DNA of 22,727 nucleotides from Chara braunii (lineage: Eukaryota; Streptophyta; Charophyceae; Charales; Characeae). The notes below the pieces were generated by a model. The model was given only the letters and a program-made list of their open reading frames with translations, was not told the origin of the DNA and ran no database searches. The position numbers and the translations under genes are program-made. The stretch lies in NCBI GenBank assembly GCA_003427395.1, contig BFEA01001100.1:3245-25971 (forward strand). The letters run 5' to 3'. This document shows, piece by piece, positions 15,896 through 22,727 of the stretch; the stretch's first letter is position 1, and every line of letters begins with the position of its first letter.

Positions 15896-16174
15896 ATGAA
15901 ATTCTATAATAATGTGTGGGAGACGGGTCAGATGAGTGAGTTTGTAGGACAAGGGATTTTAACCTTACTATACAAAAAAGGGGATAAATTGAATATTCGC
16001 AACTACCGCCCCGTCACTCTCCTCACAGTTGTTTATAAGATGGTGTCAAAAACACTCCTTAATAAATTTATTGCAGATATTATCCCTCCCTCCCAAACAA
16101 GTTTCATACAAGGAAGGAATATTCATGATAATATCCTGCTAATTAATGAGTTAATTAAATTATGTAGACAATAA
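15896..16174 (+). CDS. LINE-B ORF2, reverse transcriptase fingers
   Basis: Open piece with GILTLLYKKGDKLNIRNYRP, VTLLTVVYKMVSKTLLNKF and QTSFIQGRNIHDNILLINEL, the conserved first RT motifs of L1-type elements. A TAA follows at 16172-16174; the frame then shifts before motif A FIDFEKAYDHV (16195-16227). Confidence 0.88.
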   Translation: MKFYNNVWETGQMSEFVGQGILTLLYKKGDKLNIRNYRPVTLLTVVYKMVSKTLLNKFIADIIPPSQTSFIQGRNIHDNILLINELIKLCRQ

Positions 16175-16194
16175 AAACATAATGCTGTTTTATC

Positions 16195-16713
16195 TTTATA
16201 GACTTTGAAAAGGCATACGATCACGTTGACTGTTTTTTTCTGGATAAGCGTTTGAACAAGTTTAACTTTGGGCCTAATTTTAGAAGATGGATTAGGATCC
16301 TCCATCAGAATGCAACTACGAAAGTAATGTTGAATGGGAATGTTGCCCCCCCTATATCCCTACAGAGGTCTGTCAGGCAAGGAGACCCTATTGCTCCACT
16401 ACTTTTTGTAATCATTATGGAAGCTCTAGTGGCCAACATACGTCATCATAAGGATATTAAGAGAATCAGGGTTACTACTATCCCTGAAGATGCTATACCT
16501 GTTTGCTCCTTATTTGCCGATGATTTATCCCTTATGGTTGATGCCTCTAAAGAAAATTTGGAGGNCATTCAAAAGGTGATGGAAAAATTTTGTATGCTCT
16601 CTGACATGAGAGTGAATTGGGGGAATAAAACTCTGGGATGGTGGCTCCACTATCAAGGTGGTAGACCACCAGATATACCCAAGATTAAATGGATCCCCCA
16701 GAGACTCCTTTAA
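16195..16713 (+). CDS. LINE-B ORF2, reverse transcriptase catalytic part
   Basis: Carries motif A FIDFEKAYD with the first catalytic Asp (16201-16203), motif B RSVRQGDPIAPLLFVI (RQGD at 16375-16386), motif C FADD (16513-16524) and NWGNKT of the following motif. RQGDP-type motif B differs from RQGCP in LINE-A, so the two families are well separated. One unresolved base at 16565 makes one residue unknown. The frame ends at 16713 and the homologous sequence continues in another phase from about 16689. Confidence 0.88.
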   Translation, partial: FIDFEKAYDHVDCFFLDKRLNKFNFGPNFRRWIRILHQNATTKVMLNGNVAPPISLQRSVRQGDPIAPLLFVIIMEALVANIRHHKDIKRIRVTTIPEDAIPVCSLFADDLSLMVDASKENLEXIQKVMEKFCMLSDMRVNWGNKTLGWWLHYQGGRPPDIPKIKWIPQRLL

Positions 16714-18119
16714 GGATCCTAGGGATTTCCCTTTCTGTCCAAGGGAAACCATCCACAAATAATGCTATGATTATTGACCAAGCACTATCAAAACTGGAAT
16801 TGTGGAAAGATAAGCATACCTCTATTTTTGGAAGAATTTTTGCTATCAATAATGTGGTTTTGGCCTCGATATGGTATAAATCTGCAATATGGGTTGTGGA
16901 TAAACCAACTATAAAGACATTTCAACGTCAACTTGTAGCTTTTCTATGGCGTCGCAATCATGAATGTACTAATGTCATCAGTAGAGTAGCATGGCTATCC
17001 ATAATCCAGCCCAAAGGAAAAGGTGGTCTTGGGATTATTGACCCCACCACCCAAGCCATGACTCTTTCAATTCAGTGGATTAAGCGTTTATTTTTTACCC
17101 CCCAGACCCCATGGAGTGAATTGGCAAAGGAGCAAATCAGGAGACTAGCTCCCCCTACTGCAGAAGAAGTAGACCCGCTCATGTGGTTAGAGAATAAATT
17201 CTGGCTTCTTCCAAAGAAATCCTCCTCTATAGATCATGGACCTTTTCCTTCGGATCGCCAAGCTGCTAGAGCAGACCTAGTAAATGATTCTTTCTGGATT
17301 GATCTCTTGAAAGTTTGAAGAAAACTTCCCCTCCCAGATAAGGTGCTGCCAGAAAGATGGGAAGAGGTTTGCCAACAACCTTTATTTAACAATTTTTTGA
17401 TTAGAGACTCTCAAGGCTATACCCTGGATTGCGCAGCATCGCTTTGGAAAGGATGGATTAGGAAAGGTATTACCAGAATAAAGGACATATGGAGTAGTAC
17501 TGATAAAGCTTGGGTAAGTCCGCAGACTCTCCATGATAGACTTCGATACTGTCATTTTCCGGTAGAAGCCCTGGAAAGGATCATAGACATCATTCCCCTA
17601 GATTGGATTAGAATCCTAAAAAAAGGGCCGTCTCTTTCCCCACAGGATCGGGTATCCATTCTGTCTCATCCTGAACTAGTGGGGAATGTCCTGGAAGTTG
17701 GTGATACAGGGGAGACCCACTTGATGGTATTTAATTTACGAGATGATGGTTTTCTCTCACCTACGGCTCAGCAGCAGACAAGGTGGTTTAAACAGGATTC
17801 CCTCTTTCGTATTAGGGTGCTGGCAAGGGAAGGAAAATTGCTTGCCTATAAACCAGACATCCCCATCTCCCACCTTCCTCTTGATCCAATCAGCTGGTCT
17901 TGGTCAGGACACACTCCAGCACGACATCACCACATCAGGATGCTCCATAATTTATCGGTTGAATCTGCATATAGGATGCTTAGGCCCAAGGTGTGTCTTA
18001 AAGAAAAAGTGCAGAATCGGTGGATGTCTCACCTAAGGGTAGGAGTGGAAGAATTACGCTTAGTAAAATGGTTTCAATTGTCCAAAACCAAGCCAGCCAA
18101 ATTTGCCTCGCTTCAATGA
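16689..18119 (+). CDS. LINE-B ORF2, post-RT C-terminal region
   Basis: Two open pieces, 16689-17318 and 17343-18119, separated by a TGA at 17316-17318. The first has ILGISLSVQGKPSTNN, ASIWYKSAIWVVDKPT and VISRVAWLSIIQPKGKGGLG, the usual post-palm block, clearly homologous in pattern to LINE-A VAWSKLIQPRSEGGLG. The second is Trp/Leu/Arg-rich, with NRWMSHLRVGVEELRLVKWF near its end, leading to the zinc finger. The pieces are in consecutive phase, so the stop is a point change. Confidence 0.82.
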
Positions 18120-18356
18120 CAAATTTCTCATCGCTGTCTTCCCACCAATGACTGGCTTATTGATCGCACATCTCTAGAACAAACGGGTAAAGCATTCCCA
18201 TGGTGCAAGTTCTGTAAGTCTGTCTTTCCTTCCAAATGTATTCCTGAAACAATAGAACACATATTTTTTGCAATGCCCAGGATCGGTATGGTTATGGCGT
18301 TGGTGGTCAAGAATTTGGAATCAGATAGGGACATCACTTTCCTGGTCATGATGTAA
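18120..18356 (+). pseudogene. LINE-B ORF2, zf-RVT C-terminal finger (frameshifted)
   Basis: After the TGA at 18117 the same frame continues: a CLPTNDWLIDR segment, then WCKFCKS and ETIEHIFF, the first half of the zf-RVT finger found at the end of plant LINE ORF2. Within the T-run at 18264-18269 the frame shifts: the expected 'CP...W' second half (QCPGSVWLWRWW) is present one phase away. Such a homopolymer break may be mutation or base-calling error. The finger is thought to assist template or target binding. Confidence 0.75.
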
Positions 18357-18438
18357 GGGACGATGGACCCGGTTTCCAGCAGGTGCAGCTGGGGCAATGG
18401 AACGGAGTCATCTTCTCAAAAAAAAAAAAAAAAAAAAA
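18357..18438 (+). other. LINE-B 3' end: type-beta tail and poly(A)
   Basis: gggacgatggacccggtttc, then cagcaggtgcagctggggc, shared with the tails at 6403-6464 and minus 2965-2847, followed by 21 A. A short stem (tgga/tcca) can form. Its second half is diverged (caatggaacggag in place of caatagatggag). Confidence 0.85.
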
Positions 18439-18448
18439 GGGAAGCCAT
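18439..18448 (+). repeat. Target-site duplication, right copy (LINE-B)
   Basis: gggaagccat, directly after the A-run, matches 10901-10910 at 9 of 10 positions. LINE-A sequence resumes within it and continues with cattcccactcaatgg, as in copy 2 at 21382-21397. Confidence 0.75.
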
Positions 18449-19545
18449 TCCCACTCAATGGATGGACCTGCTGAGGCAAGATCGGCTCTGTAAAGGGGAA
18501 TGGGTTAAGATGAAAGGTGATATCTGTCCTGACACGCAATACTTGTCACAACATGGCAAGTCACCAGCAGCCAGTATGGGCTAGGGGAGCCGGTGGTCAG
18601 ATGCAGTCGACGTGGTGCAATCCCTTGGAGCATGGTGGATACAATATCGGTGTGCCAAGGTAGCAATCGAGCACCGGACCACCTGGTACCCTTCAGGCCC
18701 TCAGTGCTTCAGACGGGACCTCTCTTGGGACCCACAGGACTGAACGTGGCCCAAGCAGAATCATCTCAAGAAGAAGATTCCCCCCCAGCAGATCAGAACT
18801 AACCAAATCTACCGATCACTCCTCTCGCATGTAGATATTTTGGAAAACTTGCAGGAGCGGTGGGCCAAGTGGGGGTGGCTCCCGCCGGCTCGCCTAGAAA
18901 AATGGACTAGAAAGGTGTGGAGGAGCCGATGTGCGATGTGGGCGAGTCTCCCCGACCAGAAGCATGTGGGTCTCTTGTGGATGATTGCGCACCTGGCGAT
19001 CCCAACAGCGGAATGGCAGGCCTCTAAGAGCCAGTACCAAAACGCGGAATGCACCGCGGACTGCGGGGAGACCGAGACTATTCTGCACCTCTTCATCCAA
19101 TGCCCAGCGGTGCATGATTTTTGGGTGTGGTGGACTGAACAGATGGCAGACAGTTCCCCTTTCCAAGCCACAGACGATGATGCGACGGGTATCCCGCTGG
19201 GTCTGTGCATGAGCCTGCCGAAGGACCAGGGGGACCGACCGCTTGGCAAGGGAAGTACTGCGCGCGGAGCTGTTATGGACTATCTGGACAGCACGCAATG
19301 AGCGAATACGACAGGGTACGCATCTCTCCCCGGGTATGCTCAAGAGGTGAGCGATAGAGAATATCAAGATGGCAATCAGTAGTGATTTCGCTTGGGGTGT
19401 CAAGTCGTCTGCAGCAGGGGAAGCACACTTTTGGTCGCGATGGGAACCTTATACATCCCTGGTGGCCCATGGGGAACAGCCCGGGCGTCTCAGCTTTGGC
19501 TGCCTCCTTAAGCATGCAGTCCCATGTCAGAACCAGGATTCTTAG
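18443..19545 (+). pseudogene. LINE-A ORF2 C-terminus with zf-RVT finger
   Basis: Begins PTQWMDLLRQDRLCKGEW, matching copy 2. After several phase changes between 18530 and 18840, a longer open piece (18840-19301) holds ERWAKWGWLPPARLEKWTRK and the finger CTADCGETETILHLFIQCP, followed by FWVWW, the zf-RVT signature. After about 19230 the frame shifts once more: the LLWTIWTARNE-type segment and SSAAGEAHFWSRWEPY, parallel to copy 2 LWAIWTIRNE and SAAGEARFCSRWEPY, lie in another phase. A stop near 19542-19545 ends the protein. Confidence 0.75.
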
Positions 19546-19689
19546 GCGTATGTACAATAGTTAGGTGCGGGTGGAATCTGTTAGGACCTACATAGTGTAC
19601 ACTAATAGGGCAGTCAAACTGCAAAACTGCAAAATGCTGGGGCTGAGTTTCCTTCTTTCCGAACTATATGTAGTATAAACTATAAACTT

Positions 19690-19771
19690 CCCGTAGAAAC
19701 AGAGTATAGACGGTCACCTTTCTTAAGTAACCCGTAGAAACAGAGTATAGACGGTCACCTTTCTTAAGTAA
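19690..19771 (+). repeat. 41-bp perfect tandem duplication
   Basis: 19690-19730 and 19731-19771 are identical, each starting cccgtagaaacagagtatag and ending cttaagtaa. It lies in the LINE-A 3' UTR and is not present in copy 2. Perfect identity means it is recent or an assembly duplication. Confidence 0.9.
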
Positions 19772-20040
19772 CTAAGTTAGCAGAATATGGGTGGCTAATA
19801 ACAAAGTGGATGCGGTTTTTCCTTAGGAGTTTACATGCAATCTTGGGGACAGTACTAGTAGCATGATAATCGACTATATCTCACTACATCTCACTAGCCT
19901 GTGATTGCTGTTTGACGACGGTTTCGAAGGCACTTAGGGTAGCATGGGGACAGGGTAGGATATAGGCTTTTGAAACAAGATAGAAACAGGTAGTACAGCA
20001 CTGATGACAACTGAAAGGCAGGATCAGGAGACTGCTAGCA

Positions 20041-20070
20041 CCACCNCCCCCTACNCCCCCCCCCCCCCAG
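20041..20070 (+). repeat. C-rich tract in LINE-A 3' UTR (copy 1)
   Basis: A run dominated by C with two ambiguous bases (n at 20046 and 20055), followed by agcggcctccctgctatgcg. The equivalent in copy 2 is at about 22423-22451. The minus strand has G-runs that could form a G-quadruplex. The ambiguous bases show the run was hard to sequence. Confidence 0.8.
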
Positions 20071-20265
20071 CGGCCTCCCTGCTATGCGTCTGGGTACCGT
20101 GACATGTTTCCCGGCTAGCAGAGAAGCTCATGGCGGAGGGGTGCGTCTTGAAAGAAACGATGGGTCTAGCAGCACCTCCCCCTTGACAGGATTCTCGAGC
20201 CCCAAGGGTAACGCCTTCCCCCCTCCCATCCTCTTCTCCCACCCTTCCCTTCTCCCGTGTCCCCC

Positions 20266-20365
20266 TATGCTTGCCGATGATAAGCAACCGGACTGACCCC
20301 CAGAATAGATGGGGCCCTTGTCTTTTGAAAAAAAAAGAAAAAAAAAGAAAAAAAAGAAACTGCGG
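20266..20365 (+). other. LINE-A copy 1 3' end: type-alpha tail
   Basis: tatgcttgccgatgataagc, accggactgacccccagaat, agatggggc, then ttttg and an A-rich end broken by single G bases, closing with gaaactgcgg (20356-20365). The tail is shared with 2711-2777, 3486-3558 and 22650-22720. Hairpin-capable inverted repeats (gctt/aagc; cccc/gggg) are kept. Confidence 0.8.
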
Positions 20366-20367
20366 AC

Positions 20368-21501
20368 TTTGCAGACGACATGGGGGCCATCATCCCACCC
20401 AAGACTAGCCAACTGCGCTTCCTGCTGGAGGACCTGGCAACCTTTTGTAAATACTCGGGGGCCCGGGTCAACTGGGAGAAGTCACGGGCTATTCTGCCAT
20501 CGGACTTGGGCCCGCCAGACGGATGGGACATCCCTGTAGCAGAAGATGGACGGGCCCGGTTCCTAGGAGTCGGCCTCACCCCCAGTTGGGGGGGTGTCGA
20601 ACAGATGGCCATGCAGGCAGTGGCGGCAACGGCAAAGTTAAAGGCGTGGTCCAAAGCCGTGCATCTGGGAATATTCGGCAAAGCCTTGGTGATCAAGAAC
20701 TCCGTTCTGGCCACAGTATGGTATGCAGGGGCCATACACATGCCGGGTAGGCTGACCTTTGCATACCTACGCCAGGCTATCCACGCTTACCTGTGGTCCG
20801 ACAACACAGACTCCCAGACCTCAATATGCCGAGTAGCCTGGAACAAGCTGACCCAGCCGAGAGTTGAAGGGAGATTGGGCCTGTTGGACCCACCATGTCT
20901 GCAGATGATGGCTCTGCAAATGCGCCACCTGGTATGGTACTTGCTGAGGATGGCTGGAGAGCAGTGGCACACTCTTACCACCCAGCACCTGGCACATGCC
21001 CTGCACCTACCGCCCGCACTCGTAGAGGTTAGTCTGGCCAGCAGCGGCCTGATTGGGCACCTGGCACGAGGAATGGTCTGGTCGGTGCCTCTGGGCCTAT
21101 GGAAGAAGATTAGCCTGCTGAACTGTGCACCCGTGACTGCAGACGCCGTATACAATCAGCTCCTCTTTGACAACCGCTTCATCTGCAATAACCAGGGGGA
21201 CTGCTTTCCATGGCAAGGGAAGCGCGGCGCCTACGGACGGCAATGGGCTGAGCAAGGGGTCTTCAAGGTGGGCCACCTATGGAACGAACATACGGGGGAG
21301 CGGAAAACGGACGAAGAAATGGCCAACGAACTTCCACACCAAGTGCAGCGGTCACGCAGGCTGGCTGAACTAAGGAACGACATTCCTACTCAATGGGTGG
21401 ACCTACTGAGGCAGGACCAGCTCGATGTAGGGGAGTGGGTGAAGCTGAAAGGAGAGGAAGCGCCCACCAACATCTATAGGGTGGAAGCTAATGGCGGATA
21501 A
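20368..21501 (+). CDS. LINE-A copy 2 ORF2 fragment (RT catalytic motif to C-terminus)
   Basis: Open for about 378 codons with no internal stop. Begins FADDMGAIIPP (catalytic motif C), then YSGARVNWEKSRAIL, FLGVGLTPSWGGVEQMA, VWYAGAIHMPGR and ICRVAWNKLTQPRVEGRLG, and on to IPTQWVDLLRQDQLDVGEWV. The first ATG (20380) is internal and not a real start. Compared with copy 1 the reading is cleaner, showing the 10098 frameshift in copy 1 is a private lesion. The last codons (21470-21501) come from a deletion junction. Confidence 0.85.
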   Translation, partial: FADDMGAIIPPKTSQLRFLLEDLATFCKYSGARVNWEKSRAILPSDLGPPDGWDIPVAEDGRARFLGVGLTPSWGGVEQMAMQAVAATAKLKAWSKAVHLGIFGKALVIKNSVLATVWYAGAIHMPGRLTFAYLRQAIHAYLWSDNTDSQTSICRVAWNKLTQPRVEGRLGLLDPPCLQMMALQMRHLVWYLLRMAGEQWHTLTTQHLAHALHLPPALVEVSLASSGLIGHLARGMVWSVPLGLWKKISLLNCAPVTADAVYNQLLFDNRFICNNQGDCFPWQGKRGAYGRQWAEQGVFKVGHLWNEHTGERKTDEEMANELPHQVQRSRRLAELRNDIPTQWVDLLRQDQLDVGEWVKLKGEEAPTNIYRVEANGG

Positions 21502-21952
21502 CTCCCCGTTCTGCATCACGGAGGACGACAGTACGGGCATCGTGATGGGGCTCAGCATGTCCCCGCAGAAGCCTGGCCAAGGGAACCAGCTGGCAAGCGA
21601 GGCAGTACGTGCTGAGATCCTCTGGGCCATTTGGACGATCCGGAACGAATGCGTACGGCAAGGGACACCGCCAGCTCTAGAGAAGCTCAAATATCGGGTG
21701 ATTGACAACATCAAGATGGCGATTATGAGCGACTTCGCCCGTTGTACTAGAACGTCAGCTGCAGGGGAGGCGCGGTTTTGCAGTCGGTGGGAGCCGTACG
21801 CGGCCTGGGTTACTCGTGGGGAGCAACCTGGGCAACTCGCCTTCGGTCGGTCTTTGCAGACAGCAGGTCCATGTCAAAACCAGGAGAACATGAGTGTACA
21901 TTTAGGTAGGCAGGGGTGTATAGTAGCGTTCGGACTCTGTAGTGTACTATAA
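21480..21952 (+). pseudogene. LINE-A copy 2 ORF2 C-terminal tail after deletion
   Basis: From about 21485 the sequence matches copy 1 from about 19140 (atggcggataactccccgtt versus atggcagacagttccccttt), so copy 2 lacks most of the 610 bases that in copy 1 hold the zf-RVT finger. The remaining tail, in another phase, has AEILWAIWTIRNECVRQGTP and SAAGEARFCSRWEPYAAW, with a stop at about 21950. The finger is missing, so this copy could not make a complete ORF2. Confidence 0.75.
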
Positions 21953-22649
21953 TAGGGAACCTAAGACGAACTTTCCTGAAAACGTTGGGGAATGAGTTCT
22001 GAGCGGGGCTGTCTTCGTGGGCTGCTTCCATATGTGTCTTTGAGTCGATAGGACCTGGGTTGTGGGCGTCGAATAAGAGAAGCGCAGATTGTGGGGCTTT
22101 TATGCAGTAGTGTGGCTAGTTCTTTTCATGCAGCAGTGTGGCTGTTTTCTTCTGCGGTAGTCGAAACCTGAGTTGGGATGGATAGGGTGTGCAGGCAGAC
22201 CCTGATGTTCGGGTTAGTATCTTTGAGAGGTAGTGTTTTAGTCCGCGTATAACAACAAAAAGTAAAAGGCAGATCAGTTTCCCGCCCCTTTTTTAGGATA
22301 TATCAACAGGTACACACTAGTCTCGTATAGACGGGCACAGTGCGACGACTGCGCACATGCACAGCAGCAGTTTTCGACCGGTCTATAGTGGGAGCGCGCA
22401 AGCTCAGGAGGCCACTGGTACCACCCCCCCTGCACCCCTCCCCCCCCCCGGAGCCGCCCCGCTATGCGTCTGGGTACCATAGTGTGTTTCCCGGCTAGCA
22501 GAGATGCTCTCGGGAGAGAAGGGGGTTTGAGGGGCGTGCTGGTCCCAGCAGCCCCCCCCTGAAAGGCGTCTCGAGCCCCAGGGGTAAGGCCATTCCACAT
22601 CAGATTCTTTGTTTTTCTCTTTCGCTCTTCCCTCGATCTGTCCTTCAAA
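21953..22649 (+). other. LINE-A copy 2 3' UTR
   Basis: Non-coding, with the same late part as copy 1: C-rich tract (about 22423-22451), gctatgcgtctgggtacc, gtttcccggctagcagag and ctcgagccccaggggtaa, then a T/C-rich run. The early part includes a near-duplicate phrase, tgcagtagtgtggctagttc and tgcagcagtgtggctgtttt (about 22103-22148), a small tandem repeat. Confidence 0.7.
22423..22451 (+). repeat. C-rich tract in LINE-A 3' UTR (copy 2)
   Basis: Contains ccccccctgcacccctcccc followed by a further C-run, aligned with the tract at 20041-20070. Conserved position in both copies argues it is part of the element, not random expansion. Confidence 0.8.
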
Positions 22650-22727
22650 TATGCTTGCCGGGGATAAGTAACCGGACTGCTGCCCCCCAGAATAGATGGG
22701 CCCTTGTTTGTTTGATGTGAAAAAAAA
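22650..22727 (+). other. LINE-A copy 2 3' end: type-alpha tail, cut by window
   Basis: tatgcttgccggggataagt, accggactgctgccccccag, aatagatgggccc, then tgatgtg and A7 at the window edge. Fourth copy of the alpha tail in the window; one base of the usual gataagc is changed to gataagt, weakening the first stem. Confidence 0.8.

Larger units (their letters stand above)
10911..18438 (+). mobile_element. LINE-B, AT-rich non-LTR retrotransposon nested in LINE-A
   Basis: A 7.5-kb element with its own ORF1, Nudix-like domain, endonuclease, RT, C-terminal zinc finger, beta-type tail and A-run (18418-18438), bounded by a 10-bp duplication and flanked by LINE-A on both sides. Base composition changes sharply at both ends, from GC-rich LINE-A to clearly AT-rich LINE-B. 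ORF1 is open from the very left end without an ATG near it, so the copy is probably 5' truncated. Multiple stops and frameshifts make it inactive. One ambiguous base (n) lies at 16565 within the RT. Confidence 0.88.
19546..20265 (+). other. LINE-A copy 1 3' UTR
   Basis: Non-coding. The first part (19546-20040) shares only short words with copy 2 (for example agtgta and taatagg after the stop). From the C-rich tract at about 20041 on, similarity to 22410-22650 is clear: gctatgcgtctgggtacc, gtttcccggctagcagag, ctcgagcccca-gggtaa. Includes a 41-bp tandem duplication and two unresolved bases (n). Confidence 0.7.
18439..20365 (+). mobile_element. LINE-A copy 1, 3' part
   Basis: Continuation of the element interrupted by LINE-B: C-terminal ORF2 with zinc finger, stop near 19545, a long 3' UTR, C-rich tract, alpha tail and A/G-rich end. 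Homologous to 21382-22727 of copy 2, except that copy 2 lacks most of 18530-19140. It ends where copy 2 begins. Confidence 0.85.
20366..22727 (+). mobile_element. LINE-A copy 2, 5' truncated
   Basis: Starts abruptly at actttgcagacgac, which encodes the FADD catalytic motif of the RT, directly after the end of copy 1. It continues through the post-RT region, a deleted C-terminus and the 3' UTR to an A-run at 22721-22727, where the window ends. Nucleotide similarity to copy 1 is high but not recent. 5' truncation is typical for LINEs; whether a target-site duplication follows the poly(A) cannot be seen. Confidence 0.85.

Noticed and set aside
18809-19557. Minus-strand frames at 18809-19403 and 19273-19557
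   Set aside because: Antisense shadows of the LINE-A zinc-finger region and of its tail; no domain seen.
22274-22648. Minus-strand frame at 22274-22648
   Set aside because: Lies in the LINE-A 3' UTR, spans the C-rich tract (Gly/Arg-rich on the minus strand) and has an equivalent non-coding region in copy 1 that is not open.
4378-22727. LTR retrotransposon or endogenous virus
   Set aside because: No LTRs, protease or integrase; APE-type endonuclease, RT without RNase H/integrase order, poly(A) ends and target-site duplications fit non-LTR elements.

Overview
This is a eukaryotic, repeat-dominated window with no convincing host protein-coding gene. Three things are visible: the start of a nuclear small-subunit rRNA gene with its upstream spacer; several poly(A)-tailed non-LTR retrotransposons (LINEs), one nested inside another; and two sequencing-library adapter junctions that make some of the linkage untrustworthy. 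The LINE proteins combine a DUF4283-like domain, a zinc-binding cluster, an APE-type endonuclease, a reverse transcriptase and a zf-RVT-type C-terminal finger. This organisation is best known from the green plant lineage, and the first 60 or so bases of the rRNA fit that too. I cannot name the species.

Layout. 1-2247 is GC-rich rDNA spacer/5' ETS with short subrepeats near the start and a pyrimidine tract. 2248-2344 is a diverged SSU rRNA 5' end. 2474-2511 and 4340-4377 are perfect Nextera mate-pair junction adapters. The 1.8 kb between them holds three retroelement 3' tails and unassigned DNA. From 4378 a GC-rich LINE ('LINE-A', copy 1) runs to about 20365, but it is split at 10910/18439 by a 7.5-kb AT-rich LINE ('LINE-B', 10911-18438) with a 10-bp target-site duplication. 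LINE-A copy 1 also carries a 148-bp 5'-truncated LINE-B-family insertion at 6343-6490, bounded by a 16-bp duplication. A second, 5'-truncated LINE-A copy starts at about 20366 inside the RT catalytic motif and runs to the poly(A) at the window end.

How the parts work together. Both families share one order: DUF4283-like domain, Cys/His cluster, low-complexity or repetitive linker, an unrecognised alpha/beta domain that looks to me like a degenerate Nudix fold, endonuclease, reverse transcriptase, and C-terminal region with zinc finger. All copies carry frameshifts or stops, so none looks autonomous as written; some breaks sit in homopolymers and could be sequencing errors. Both families end in two short hairpins just before the poly(A), with a common 'aatagatgg' core, which suggests a recognised 3' end for target-primed reverse transcription.

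The most interesting points are the Nudix-like domain, the common hairpin 3' ends, the nested insertion history, and an rRNA 5' helix that keeps its pairing despite several substitutions. The rDNA-LINE junction should not be treated as real until the adapters are resolved.
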